10,825 nt of DNA from JBOGDS01 sp050743075 (GCA_050743075.1 JBOGDS010000108.1:1-10825), one strand, 5' to 3'; positions 1 to 7,987 are shown, numbered from the stretch's first letter. The notes: a model not told the origin generated them from the sequence alone. Program-made: numbers and translations.

Positions 1-451
1 GGTCGTGGGGATAGCTCTCGACCCGCCCGCCGCCGGCCTGCGCAATCAGGTCGAGCGCACCGGTGATCGCCAGCTCCGTCACGCCCCGTCGCCGGTGGCG
101 CTTGTCGACGAAGACGCAGGTGATCCGGTAGTCGGGGTCCGCGGTCTTGGTGGCGTCGTACTCCTTGCGATGGTGGAGGGTGGGCAACTCGACCGGGGTG
201 CCGTACTCAGCCCACGCGATGGCCTCGTCGCCGTCCATCACCAGTGCGGCGTGCGCCTTGCCCTGCTCGACGTAGGCCTTCTTCAGCGCTCGGTTGGCCT
301 CCGCGCCCTGGCCGCGCTCGGGTCCGTCAGGGTGGAACCAGATGCACCAGCAGCCGCCGAAGATGCCGTTGTGCCGCTGCACCAGCGCATCGAAGGCGGA
401 CCAGGTCTCGGGCCTGAGAGGCGCGATGGTGTGCGACGACTCGGTAGCCAT
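1..451 (-). CDS. GNAT family N-acetyltransferase, C-terminus beyond left edge
   Basis: About 150 codons lie in the window, and the gene continues past position 1. The protein begins MATESSHTIAPLRPETW. It has an early GGCWCIWFH segment (about residues 32-40), typical of a GNAT subgroup with a Cys/Trp-rich N-terminal part, and a late VDKRHRRRGVTELAI segment (about 115-129). The latter fits GNAT motif A, the acetyl-CoA pyrophosphate-binding loop after a beta strand (CVFVDK). It should transfer an acetyl group from acetyl-CoA to an amine of a small molecule or protein; the substrate cannot be told. The ATG at 451 is preceded by AAGG (458-461) at 6 nt. The same bases hold a TANNNT box (TAAGGT, 457-462) 5 nt from the ATG, so leaderless expression is also possible. 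Family call is firm; substrate unknown. Confidence 0.85.
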   Translation of the reverse strand, partial: MATESSHTIAPLRPETWSAFDALVQRHNGIFGGCWCIWFHPDGPERGQGAEANRALKKAYVEQGKAHAALVMDGDEAIAWAEYGTPVELPTLHHRKEYDATKTADPDYRITCVFVDKRHRRRGVTELAITGALDLIAQAGGGRVESYPHD

Positions 452-498
452 GCCGCACCTTAGCCCTGTTGGGCCCGCACGGACATCCGTCGTGGCTT

Positions 499-690
499 TG
501 TCGTGCTGAGATGATGCCGGCAACCGGCGGGGGGACGACCAAGGAGGCCGAGGAACTCAAGCGTCTCAAGCGCGAAGTGGCCGAGCTTCGGCGGGCGAAT
601 GAGAACTTGAAGGCCATGGAGCCCGCGGAACTGTGGCCGAACTGGAACCGCTCATCGGAATCGTCCAGTACTGCAACCGGCATCGTTCGC
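499..690 (+). pseudogene. IS3-family OrfA (transposase) C-terminal remnant
   Basis: Frame +1 from about 499 to 615 reads RAEMMPATGGGTTKEAEELK and then RLKREVAELRRANENLK. This is the leucine-zipper end of IS3-type OrfA proteins, which in intact copies reads RLRRENAELRRANEILKAAS followed by FFAAELDRP. After NLKA the frame is lost. A shifted frame from about 630 gives VAELEPLIGIVQYCNRHRS, which may be the decayed remainder. The N-terminal helix-turn-helix part and all of OrfB (the DDE catalytic subunit) are absent, and I see no terminal inverted repeats. This is a dead fragment marking an old insertion. The leucine-zipper match is good; the shifted part is weak. Confidence 0.6.
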
Positions 691-925
691 CTGTCGATCG
701 AACTGGGTGGGCGGCACCAGATCGGGCATGAGGTCGCGTCAAGCGTCGCCCGGGGCCGAGCCGTCGGCAGGCTTCACCCTGACACTGACCAGCACGGTAG
801 TGCCCATTCCGCACGAGGCGTCATCCCCGAGCCGCGGAGCCGCCGCACTGGGCGTGATGCGTCTTGCGAAACCTCGCCTGACGCGACCGATTGTGCAAGA
901 TAGACCGCACGATCACGTGCAATCT
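691..925. other. Non-coding or unrecognised stretch between IS remnant and VOC genes
   Basis: No reading frame on either strand here gives a recognisable domain. The open plus-strand frame through 903 carries no family motif after the IS3-like part. A 22-codon minus-strand frame beginning MGTTVLVSVRVKPADG is too short to support. The segment probably contains further decayed sequence left by the IS3 event. Confidence 0.4.
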
Positions 926-927
926 TC

Positions 928-947
928 GCGGCATCTCGACATGCCTG
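928..947 (-). terminator. Candidate hairpin after the VOC gene cluster
   Basis: GGCAT (930-934) and ATGCC (941-945) pair around the 6-nt loop CTCGAC. Two more pairs are possible if the T at 946 bulges. The hairpin begins 5 nt past the stop of the last VOC gene at 951. There is no T-tract, so termination is only suggested by position. Confidence 0.3.
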
Positions 948-950
948 CCG

Positions 951-1452
951 TCAGGAGCCGCGGTCGTACGCCGCCTGCAGCGCCGGGATGTCGAACGGCG
1001 CGTCCTTGGTCGCCAGCATGGCCTGGGTCACCCGCCGGACACCTGCGGGATTGTCGCCGGTCAGCAGCTCCCCGGAGCCGGCGCGGCGTCACCTGCCACG
1101 CGACTCCGTACCGGTCGGTGAGCCAGCCGCAGAGGCCGGGCCTGCCACCGACGACGAGCGCGTCCCAGCACCGGTTTACCTCGTCCTGGGTCTCGCAGAC
1201 GACCTCGAGCGAGATCGCCTCGTTGAAGGTGAACTCGGTATCGTCCGCGAACTGGGGACCGCCGTTGATGGCGGCGAACGGTTGGCCGAACAGCTCGAAG
1301 TCCACGGTCATCACGGTGCCTTCGAGCTCCGGCGACTCCGGTCCGTAGCGCATGACGCTGCGGACCGCGCCGTCACCGAGCGCGTCGATGTAGTACCGCA
1401 CGGCCTCCTCGGCCTGCGTGCTGAACCAGAGGTTGGGGGTGATCCGCGGCAT
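951..1452 (-). pseudogene. PhnB-like VOC family protein, one frameshift
   Basis: The protein starts MPRITPNLWFSTQAEEAVRY and continues through TVDFELFGQPFAAINGGPQ, FTFNEAISLEV and CGWLTDRYGVAWQVTPRRL. This is the layout of the PhnB/3-demethylubiquinone-9 3-methyltransferase-like branch (Pfam 3-dmu-9_3-mt) of the VOC fold. Such proteins are dimeric small-molecule binding folds of mostly unknown substrate. At about 1070-1075 (CCCCGG) the frame breaks. Removing one base restores GELLTGDNPAGVRRVTQAML followed by ATKDAPFDIPALQAAYDRGS and a stop at 951, giving 166 residues, the usual family length. GGGAG lies 8 nt before the ATG. It follows the upstream VOC gene by 15 nt and is surely in the same transcript. 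The indel is either a sequencing error or a recent inactivation. Confidence 0.85.
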
Positions 1453-1467
1453 GGTCGGGGCTCCCTC

Positions 1468-2308
1468 TCAGCCCGAGGGCGGGGCGAACTGGCTGGCCGT
1501 GAACACGGCACCCTGCGGATCGCGGATGAGCGCGTCTCGGCTCCAGTCGGAGTCCGTGTGGCCCAGCACCGTGCCACCGAGACGCTCAGCATCGGTCGCG
1601 GTGGCATCGCGGTCGGCGACGGTGAACGAGACGTGCCAGTGCGGTTCCTCGTCCGCAGTCACCGCGGCGAGCCAGCCGATGGCGTCGGCGAAGCCGGGCG
1701 GGACCATGACGTCCGCCTGACGTGCATGGATATCGGGATCGGACGTGGCCGCAAGGTGATCGCCGTATCCCCGGTAGGCGGATCATGGTCGCGTAACCGA
1801 TGTCGTCGATGGACCACCCGAACACCTGCGTGTAGAACGCCGCCGATGCCGCCGGATCGGCGGCCTGCAGGTCGCTGAAGTTCCATGCCCCCGGCGTGTT
1901 GACGACCTGGGCACCCAGCCGCCGCCGGGCCTGCCAGACCCGGAACGGCACGCCCGACGGATCGGCGCAGATCATCGACCGGCCTGCCTCCCCGGCATCG
2001 GACGGTCCGTCCAGCACGCGCCCGCCCGCCGCCGCGATCCGGGCGGCGGCGTCGTCGGCGTCGTCCACCGCAACGTAGGTGTTCCACGCCGAGGACTCGG
2101 CCGCGGTGTTGCCGGGTTCGCCGATGCCGGCGGCGTCGAGGCCGTCGAGCTTCGCGATGACGTACCGGACGGGAGTGCCGGGCGGCGTAGCGTCGGTGAA
2201 CGTCCATCCGAAGAGTCCGCCGTAGAACGCCTGCGCGGCGTCGATGTCTCGATGCTCGACGTTGGCCCACGACGTGACGCCCTCGGGGTAGATCCGCGGC
2301 TCACTCAT
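1468..2308 (-). pseudogene. Two-domain VOC (glyoxalase-fold) protein, one frameshift
   Basis: The start MSEPRIYPEGVTSWANVEH leads into a first VOC domain (about residues 10-125, ending ICADPSGVPFRVWQ). A second follows (about 135-275), opening GAWNFSDLQAADPAASAAFY and ending IRDPQGAVFTASQF. This tandem arrangement matches the double-domain VOC proteins of actinobacteria (COG3324-like, the group containing mycobacterial CFP30B). At 1769-1772 a run of four C (four G in the sense strand) breaks the frame. Dropping one base gives LPGYGDHLAATSDPDIHARQ and an open frame to the stop at 1468, 279 residues. The start is supported by GAGGAG 5 nt upstream. It lies between the other two VOC genes on the same strand. 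Substrate unknown; a role in binding or modifying a toxic electrophile or drug is only a family-level possibility. Confidence 0.85.
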
Positions 2309-2363
2309 GCCCGCTCCTCGGCTCGTCGCAGGTGCGCCTCGACATCATCGCGGCGGGCCCGGC

Positions 2364-2780
2364 TCAGCCGAGCGTGCCTTCCGGCGCCTCGCCGGTGCCG
2401 CCCGCCCCCTTCGACCAGTCCGGCAGCTGCTGGAGCGCCCAGCGGTTCCCGTCGGGGTCGGCGAAGTGGACGAACGACCCCCACGGCTGCTCGTCGACTT
2501 CGCTCAGATCGACGCCCCGCCCGGCCAGCTCGGCCCGGACGGCGGCGGCGTCGGCGACCACCATCTGCAGGTTGTCGAGCGAGCCGGGGCTCATCTCGGT
2601 CAAGCCCTTCCCGATGGCGATCGAGCACGCCGACCCGGGCGGGGTCAGCTGCACGAACCGGACGTCGTCGCTCACGGTGGCGTCGTTGTCGACGACGAAG
2701 CCCAGCTTGTCGGCGTAGAACGCCTTGGCCCGGTCGACGTCGGCCACGGGTACGGCGACGAGCTCCAACTTCATGTCCAT
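2364..2780 (-). CDS. Single-domain VOC family protein (glyoxalase/bleomycin-resistance fold)
   Basis: 138 residues. The first half carries LELVAVPVADVDRAKAFYAD and KLGFVVDND; the second half has LQMVVADAAAVRAELAGRGV and FVHFADPDGNRWALQQ, the standard pair of beta-alpha-beta-beta-beta modules of one VOC domain. The FADPDGN turn and the glutamine near the end are typical of the glyoxalase/bleomycin-resistance superfamily. The tail after residue 120 (WSKGAGGTGEAPEGTLG) is a low-complexity extension. It is the first gene of the three-gene minus-strand VOC cluster and the only one with an unbroken frame. The start at 2780 has no Shine-Dalgarno sequence but fits a leaderless promoter exactly (see 2788-2793). 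ATG at 2774 is an alternative start. Ligand and reaction unknown. Confidence 0.9.
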   Translation of the reverse strand: MDMKLELVAVPVADVDRAKAFYADKLGFVVDNDATVSDDVRFVQLTPPGSACSIAIGKGLTEMSPGSLDNLQMVVADAAAVRAELAGRGVDLSEVDEQPWGSFVHFADPDGNRWALQQLPDWSKGAGGTGEAPEGTLG

Positions 2781-2787
2781 GGTCGCG

Positions 2788-2793
2788 ACATTA
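2788..2793 (-). promoter_or_regulatory. -10 box of a leaderless promoter for the VOC cluster
   Basis: On the minus strand TAATGT is followed by 7 nt (CGCGACC) and then ATG at 2780. TANNNT at this distance places transcription start at or next to the start codon, the usual leaderless layout in actinobacteria. No convincing -35 is seen. Confidence 0.5.
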
Positions 2794-2819
2794 TCGGACG
2801 GGTCTGACGACCGCGCGGC

Positions 2820-2909
2820 TCAGGCCGGGTCGCGACGAGGGGCCAGCACGGTCGCGAGCGCCAGCTCCACGACCACGGTGTTGTCGATGCCCTGATGGGT
2901 GAGGGGTAC
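2820..2909 (-). pseudogene. Short 3' remnant resembling the end of an ABC-2 permease gene
   Basis: A minus-strand frame reads VPLTHQGIDNTVVVELALAT, then VLAPRRDPA and a TGA stop at 2820-2822. The last residues parallel the end of the intact permease at 6134-6988 (ALATVLVRRRDLA). At the DNA level the first 45 bases from 2820 match those from 6134 at 40 positions, in the same orientation. Upstream of that the match stops, and the segment runs into the MBL-hydrolase fragment. It could be the tail of a second, lost permease gene or a product of rearrangement. The segment IDNT is not membrane-like, so the upstream 40 nt may belong to something else. Confidence 0.35.
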
Positions 2910-3160
2910 CGCGGGATGATCACAGGGATGTGCGCGGGGACCTGGGACAGGAACCTCGGGTCCACCTGGTCGCGATGCTCATGGGAGATGAGCACCGCCC
3001 GCGGCTCGAACAGGGCGGGGTCGAGTAGGTGGCGGTTGTCGGGGAACTGGAACCAGGAGGCTTGGAATGCGCCCTGCGGCGAGAACCAGGGATCCATCAG
3101 GAAGGTGCCGGCGTCGGTCTCCACCGCGAGCCCTGCGTGTCCCAGGCCCATCACCCTCAC
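2897..3160 (-). pseudogene. MBL-fold metallo-hydrolase, N-terminal fragment
   Basis: About 88 residues begin MRVMGLGHAGLAVETDAGTF followed by LMDPWFSPQGAFQASWF. This is the UlaG/CMP-Neu5Ac-hydroxylase-like metallo-beta-lactamase fold start, with beta strand, HAG, and DPW. The metal motif at residues 60-65 reads HEHRDQ where the family needs HxHxDH, so the last histidine ligand is replaced by Gln. After PVIIPRYPSP the frame continues into sequence without MBL features, and the rest of the domain (later His/Asp ligands) is missing. Start could be GTG 3160 or ATG 3151. It lies back to back with the methyltransferase fragment, 57 nt away. Fold call is good; the gene is certainly non-functional as an MBL hydrolase. 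Confidence 0.7.
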
Positions 3161-3204
3161 GCGGCTGAGGAACGACGTCGCCCTGTGGCTCCGCGCCTGC
3201 CGGG

Positions 3205-3210
3205 CATAAT
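3205..3210 (+). promoter_or_regulatory. -10 box, leaderless promoter of methyltransferase fragment
   Basis: CATAAT is followed by 7 nt (GCGCGTG) and GTG at 3218. The spacing fits a leaderless transcript and is the reason for choosing GTG 3218 over ATG 3209, which overlaps the box. Confidence 0.45.
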
Positions 3211-3217
3211 GCGCGTG

Positions 3218-3487
3218 GTGACCTTCAACGTCACCGCGGATGCCTACGCCCGGTTCATGGGTCGTTTTTCAGAGCCTCTGGCGGCGCAGTTCGCGGAGCT
3301 GGCCGATGTGCAGGCTGGTCAGCGGGTGCTGGACGTCGGCTGTGGACCCGGAGCACTGACCGCGCAACTGGTAGAACGTTCGGGCACCGATGCCGTCTCG
3401 GCGATCGATCCGTCCGCCTCGTTCGTCGCAGCGATCCGCGTACGCTTCCCCGAGATCGACGTGCAGTCCGGCGTTGCCGAGCAACTC
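3218..3487 (+). pseudogene. Class I SAM-dependent methyltransferase, N-terminal fragment
   Basis: From GTG 3218 the protein reads MTFNVTADAYARFMGRFSEP, then LAAQFAELADVQAGQRVLDV and GCGPGALTAQL. DVGCGPG (residues 39-45) is motif I, the glycine-rich SAM-binding loop. IDPSASFVAAIRVRFPEIDV supplies motif II with the acidic residue that holds the ribose. The opening FNV-ADAY-RFMGR is a recurring signature of an actinobacterial SAM-methyltransferase group (Methyltransf_11/25 type). After about 90 residues, at GVAEQL, where PFAD should follow, the sequence switches without spacer into the reverse-strand end of the M36 peptidase. Two thirds of the enzyme, including motif IV onward, are missing, so it is dead. 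The frame up to the junction is clean. Confidence 0.8.
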
Positions 3488-5255
3488 GCGGCAGGTGTCG
3501 ATCCAGTCCTCCTCGGTCTGCCACGGGTAGGTGTACCGGCCGGTCGCGCTCCTGGTCAGCCCAGCTTCGCCCGGTGTGCTCGCGGTGATCGGCGCCGCCT
3601 TTGGCGTCCGGCGCGGCGGATCGTCACTCGGCACCGCCAACGTCTGGCAGTCGACCCGACGCGAGAACGGCGAGTTCGGCGTCAGCACGTCCATCCCGGT
3701 GAGGTCGGGACGATTGAACTTCATCGGCACCGTCCGGCCCGCCGCGACCGTGTTCAGATCCGGCTGGTCGGCCACCGGAGCGGCGAACCCATTGACACAG
3801 TCCGGGTGGGTGTCGAAGGCCTCGGTGCCGTCGTCCCGGCTCGTTCCGCCGCCCACGGCGCTGAAGCCCACGCCACGGCGGGCGAACGAGGCCCAGATCG
3901 TGCACTGGTTCTCGCCACCGGTCAGCGCCTGGTCGGCGGCCAGGATCGCGTCCCGCCCGACTACGAAGGTCGGGTTGCAGCCCTGGATCTTCAGACCGTC
4001 GGTGACCAGCTGCAGGGCAAGGTTGTTCCCGCCGGTGCTCCAGGCCTCGTACACGTTCGGGTTGAACCCGTGCTTGTCGATCAGATCCCAGTTCATGTCC
4101 CAGAGGACCGATGCCCGGCCGTGGCCGACGCCGTGCGGTGCGGCCAGCGACGTTGCCTGTCCCGCTGCGTTGGCGAGCCAGCCGCCGGTTTTGATGCTGT
4201 CGTAGCTGAACGGCTGGATGTCCCAGGTCTGCGAGTACGGCCGCGGGCGAATGGCACCGTGCCGGTCGTCCTGGAACAGCGCGTACGGGCCCATACCGCG
4301 TGCGGCCGCGGGGTCGTCCAGCTCCGGATCGGTCAGCGTGGTGATGGCGTAGTAGTCGGACCAGCCCTCACCCATCTGCTCGGTGCCGCCCAGGCAGTTC
4401 ACGCCCGGGCCGCCGGTGAGCCGCAGGGAGGTGCCGTGGCTGTACTCGTGAATGATGATGCCGTTCTCGAGGTCGCCGTCGCGGATACCCGGGTGATCCG
4501 GGTGCTTGCGCACCGTGCCGCTTGCCGGCAGCGCCGCCCGGACGGCGTTGCCGTCGGCCGTGCTGAGGCTCATCACGGGGATGGTGACCTCCGGTTCGGA
4601 GATCGCGCCGGAAAGGATCGCCGTGGTCCCGGTGACGACGATCGCGCTAGCTCCCTGGGCCTGTGCGACCTGGCCCTTGACCACGTTGGTACAGGTGCCT
4701 GTCGCAACCAGCGCGATCCAATCGCCGGACGGCAGAGACGCCGGGTACTGTGAGGCGTCACAGCCGTTGCCCGCGTTGACGATCACGCCGGCCTGGCCCG
4801 CGTTCGTCGGCGCGGCCGAGAAGCGCGCGAAGTTGCCGCCGAACGAGCCAACACCGTCCACGACGAGCTGGTTCGGCGGGCCGAACTGGGCGCCCGGCCA
4901 CAGGAACATCTGCATCCGCGGCGTGCCGCCGTCAGCAGCGGGCGTCGAGAAATTGGCGTTGTTCGTCCCCGCGCCATCGGCCGCCTCAGCGCGCACGAAG
5001 TCGCCGCCTCCGCCCTGCCCGGAGTAGTTCGTCGTCTGGAAGTTGCCCGAGGCCTCGTCGAACCCGTAGTCGGACATCACGTCGTGGATGACGTTGTTCC
5101 AGTAGAACAGGTTCGTCACCGCCGCGTCGCGGTAGGCCTGGGCGTGCTCGGTGAGGTCGGCAGGGAAGTCGAAGTCCAAGCCCGGCCCGCCGTCGGTGTT
5201 GCCTGCCGCGACCGCGTCGGTGCGGACCCAGTTGTTGGGTTCGGGGCACTGCCTG
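3488..5255 (-). pseudogene. M36 (fungalysin-like) metallopeptidase with PA and PxKF domains, both ends missing
   Basis: About 590 residues in one unbroken frame. Order from the N-terminal side: LDFDFPADLTEHAQAYRDAA and NLFYWNNVIHDVMSDYGFDE, the M36 core start; a PA-domain insert (about NAGNGCDASQYP to MSLSTADGNAVRAAL); the zinc motif HEYSHG (HExxH, 4436-4450); GEGWSDYYAI with the third zinc ligand Glu (near 4367); the end of the peptidase domain (CTIWASFARRGVGFSA); and a C-terminal PxKF domain (VPMKFNRPDL, VDCQTL, GRYTYPWQTEEDWIDTCREL). Intact relatives are secreted zinc endopeptidases with signal peptide and FTP propeptide; all of that is missing here. The last about 15 residues after CREL are also missing, replaced by antisense methyltransferase sequence. 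The N-terminal junction lies near 5240-5260. Catalytic residues are preserved and there are no frameshifts, so truncation looks recent or artefactual. Confidence 0.85.
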
Positions 5256-5257
5256 CT

Positions 5258-5808
5258 GGCGGACCTGTGATCTCCCCAGCCGTCGAGGACCCGGACGCGC
5301 CGGCTCCCGCCTCCGGCATCGACCCGGGCGAGCTGCCGAGCCTGTTCGACACCGAGCAGCCCTCGCCCGAGCAGATGGTTGAGGAGGTCGCGAGCCTGCG
5401 AGCTTACGTCCTGCCCGTGCTCGAGGAGCTCGAGCCCACCTGGTACGAGGAAGGGCCGTGCGACATCCTGGAGTACCCGCGCGGCACGTTCAATGACGAC
5501 GGGGCATGCGGAGGGCGCCCTGCGGAGCAGCCGTTCGACGCCGCCGCCCGCGCCGACCTCGACCGGATCCTCGGCGCCGTCGAGCGGAGCGGGGTCCCCA
5601 CCAACGAGCTGATGAGCGCAAGGTACGCCCCGGACGGCACCGTCCATTCTGCGGGTTCCTACGCTCCGGCGGCGGGATCGAGTGGAACTTCGCCTACCTG
5701 TACTCGCCCGACGAACAGCCGGCGCAGTGGGAGAGCTCGCTCGGCCCCGTCACGATCACCCCGATCGCGGACACCGGCTGGTGGTTCGAGAAGTCGCCCG
5801 ACGACTGA
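5258..5808 (+). pseudogene. Unknown protein, N-terminus missing, one frameshift
   Basis: I do not recognise the family. The frame from about 5258 reads PVISPAVEDPDAPAPASGID, continues LRAYVLPVLEELEPTWYEEG and PCDILEYPRGTFNDD, and ends GPVTITPIADTGWWFEKSPD-D with TGA at 5808. A single-base deletion around GGGTTCC (5653-5659) shifts the frame; adding a base gives VHSAGFLRSGGGIEWNFAYL in one frame with the tail. Acidic, Pro-rich linker-like residues at the start resemble the region after a signal peptide or lipobox, and the LLAG-like bases just upstream (5250-5262) hint at a lost lipoprotein signal; this is inference. The body (about 100-180 residues) looks globular and soluble. No start codon with a ribosome site is visible; GTG 5267 is in frame but has none. 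Confidence 0.6.
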
Positions 5809-5837
5809 GCCCGTTGCTCCACATGCCATCCTGTCGG

Positions 5838-6053
5838 TCGAAGTCCGGCCCTGGAAGCCGGCCAGCCCCCGCCACGCTCCGCGCAGCGACTCCTGGACGG
5901 CGTCCTCGGCATCCTGGACCGAGCCGAGCATGCGGTAGCAGTGGGCGTAGTGCTCTCCGCGATGCCGCTCCACCAGGAGCTCGAAGGGCCCTCGTCGCCC
6001 CGCCGCGCGTCGGCCAGCAACTGCTCCTGGTACACCCCGCCAGCCTCGACCAT
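5838..6053 (-). pseudogene. ECF sigma-70 family sigma factor, N-terminal fragment with frameshift
   Basis: From ATG 6053 the protein reads MVEAGGVYQEQLLADARRGD; after a one-base repair near GGGCCC (5986-5991) it continues FELLVERHRGEHYAHCYRML, GSVQDAEDAVQESLRGAW and RGLAGFQGRTS. This is sigma region 2 (the -10 recognition and core-binding part) of the ECF group in which RMLGSVQDAEDA-QE is nearly invariant (TIGR02960/SigJ-like). The sequence departs from the family after GRTS, at about 5838-5845, where SLRTWLYRIATN would follow. Region 4 and any C-terminal SnoaL-like domain are absent. It faces the unknown plus-strand gene, tail to broken tail, about 30 nt apart. The family call is firm; the fragment cannot be a working sigma factor. 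Confidence 0.75.
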
Positions 6054-6081
6054 GGACCCATCTTGGCGTTGAACGGGCCGT

Positions 6082-6102
6082 CAGCCTGGCTACCAGCCGC
6101 TG
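6082..6102 (-). terminator. Candidate hairpin after the ABC transporter operon
   Basis: CAGC and CTGG (6082-6089) pair with CCAG (6093-6096) and GCTG (6099-6102), with a 2-nt bulge and a 3-nt loop. It lies 32 nt past the permease stop on the minus strand. No U-tract follows, so this is a weak call. Confidence 0.3.
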
Positions 6103-6133
6103 AGGTCGTCCGTGCCCTCTGGGCGGCAGCTAC

Positions 6134-6984
6134 TCAGGCCAGGTCGCGACGACGGACCAGCACGGTGGCGAGCGCCACGAACACCAGCAGGTACCCGGCC
6201 AGCCACCAGGACGCGGTCGAGGCAGTCAGGATGTCGAGCACTCCCGGCGTGCCGTTGCCCTCGGCGTCGACGCCGCTGCCGCCGAGCGACCCGGCCGCCG
6301 AGCCTGGCAGGTGGTCGGTGACGGCCGACATCCCGTCGATCAGCCCGGACACGCCCCGCAGGAGGTTCTCCAGGACCAGCGACCACACCAGGCCCAGCCC
6401 CACGGCGAGCGCCGGCCCCAGCGTGACCGCTCCGACGACCACCCCGGCGGCGGTCCACATGCCCATCAGCAGGACGCCGGCGCCGATCGACTGGAGGAGG
6501 TCGCCCCACGCCGGCAGGTCGCTGGACTGGCCTTCCACGACCGCGACCAGGCTGGACACCCCCAGGTCGACCGCGGCGGTGAGGACGACGATCCCCACCA
6601 CGGCCACCGCCAGCGCCATCAGCATGCCGCCGAACGCGGCCGCCCGTCCCGGCCCCTGGGTCAGCGCGGTCTTCCAGGTGCCCCAGCCGTAGCCGCTGCC
6701 CACGGCCAGGGCACCGAGGATCATCACGATGGCGCCGCCGAACATCGGCATGCCCTGCACCAGCACCTGTGGCACCGCCGCGGGCAGCATGTCGGGAAGC
6801 AGCGACTCGCCGGGACCTGTCGGCGGGCCGTCCCCGCCGCGATAGCTGATCCAGTTGAACACGTACACGAAGATCAGGTTGAGGATGGTCCACACCCCCA
6901 CCAGGACCCACGTCACGGGCCACCGGCCCAGTCGCAGCAGCTCGGCACGGGCGCTGCGCAGCATCGGCGCTCGCGTCGTGTCGT

Positions 6985-6988
<4 letters not shown>
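6134..6988 (-). CDS. ABC-2 type transporter permease
   Basis: 284 residues with six hydrophobic spans: about residues 25-46 (WVLVGVWTILNLIFVYVFNW), 75-97, 118-143, 168-190, 192-212 and 260-280. An extracytoplasmic loop after span 1 (YRGGDGPPTGPGESLLPD) and a longer Gly-rich loop before the last span are visible. The N-terminus LRSARAELLRLGRWPVTWVL is the amphipathic helix that precedes span 1 in BcrB/NatB-like ABC-2 permeases, and GWGTWKTALTQGPGR is the coupling-helix region after span 2. It forms the membrane pore with the ATPase gene upstream, sharing ATGA (stop of one, start of the other), so the two are translationally coupled. Likely an exporter of a lipid-like or peptide drug; substrate unknown. 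The TCS divergent to the operon suggests stress or drug control. Confidence 0.9.
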
Positions 6989-7929
<941 letters not shown>

Positions 7930-7987
7930 GCCTGCCAGCGTCGGCCCGGCCGCCGTCACCGTGCGTCCGCCCGACGTCGGCTGGTCG

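Noticed and set aside
895..928. GTGCAA repeats near 895-925 as an IS terminal repeat
   Set aside because: The two copies are short and in direct rather than inverted orientation; no matching partner is near the IS3 remnant.
988..1878. Plus-strand frame of 296 codons over the VOC genes
   Set aside because: It is antisense to two recognisable VOC proteins and shows no domain of its own.
2305..2628. Minus-strand frame ending ARRDDVEAHLRRAEERA, whose stop overlaps the next VOC start
   Set aside because: The helical-looking end and ATGA overlap are tempting, but most of the frame overlaps a real VOC gene and has no family signal.
3029..4753. 574-codon plus-strand frame
   Set aside because: Only 3218-3487 is methyltransferase; the rest is the antisense of the peptidase, long because of GC-rich codons.
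3269..5647. One 792-codon minus-strand frame as a single protein
   Set aside because: Only about 3488-5255 is M36 peptidase. The first part is antisense to the unknown plus-strand protein and the last part is antisense to the methyltransferase.
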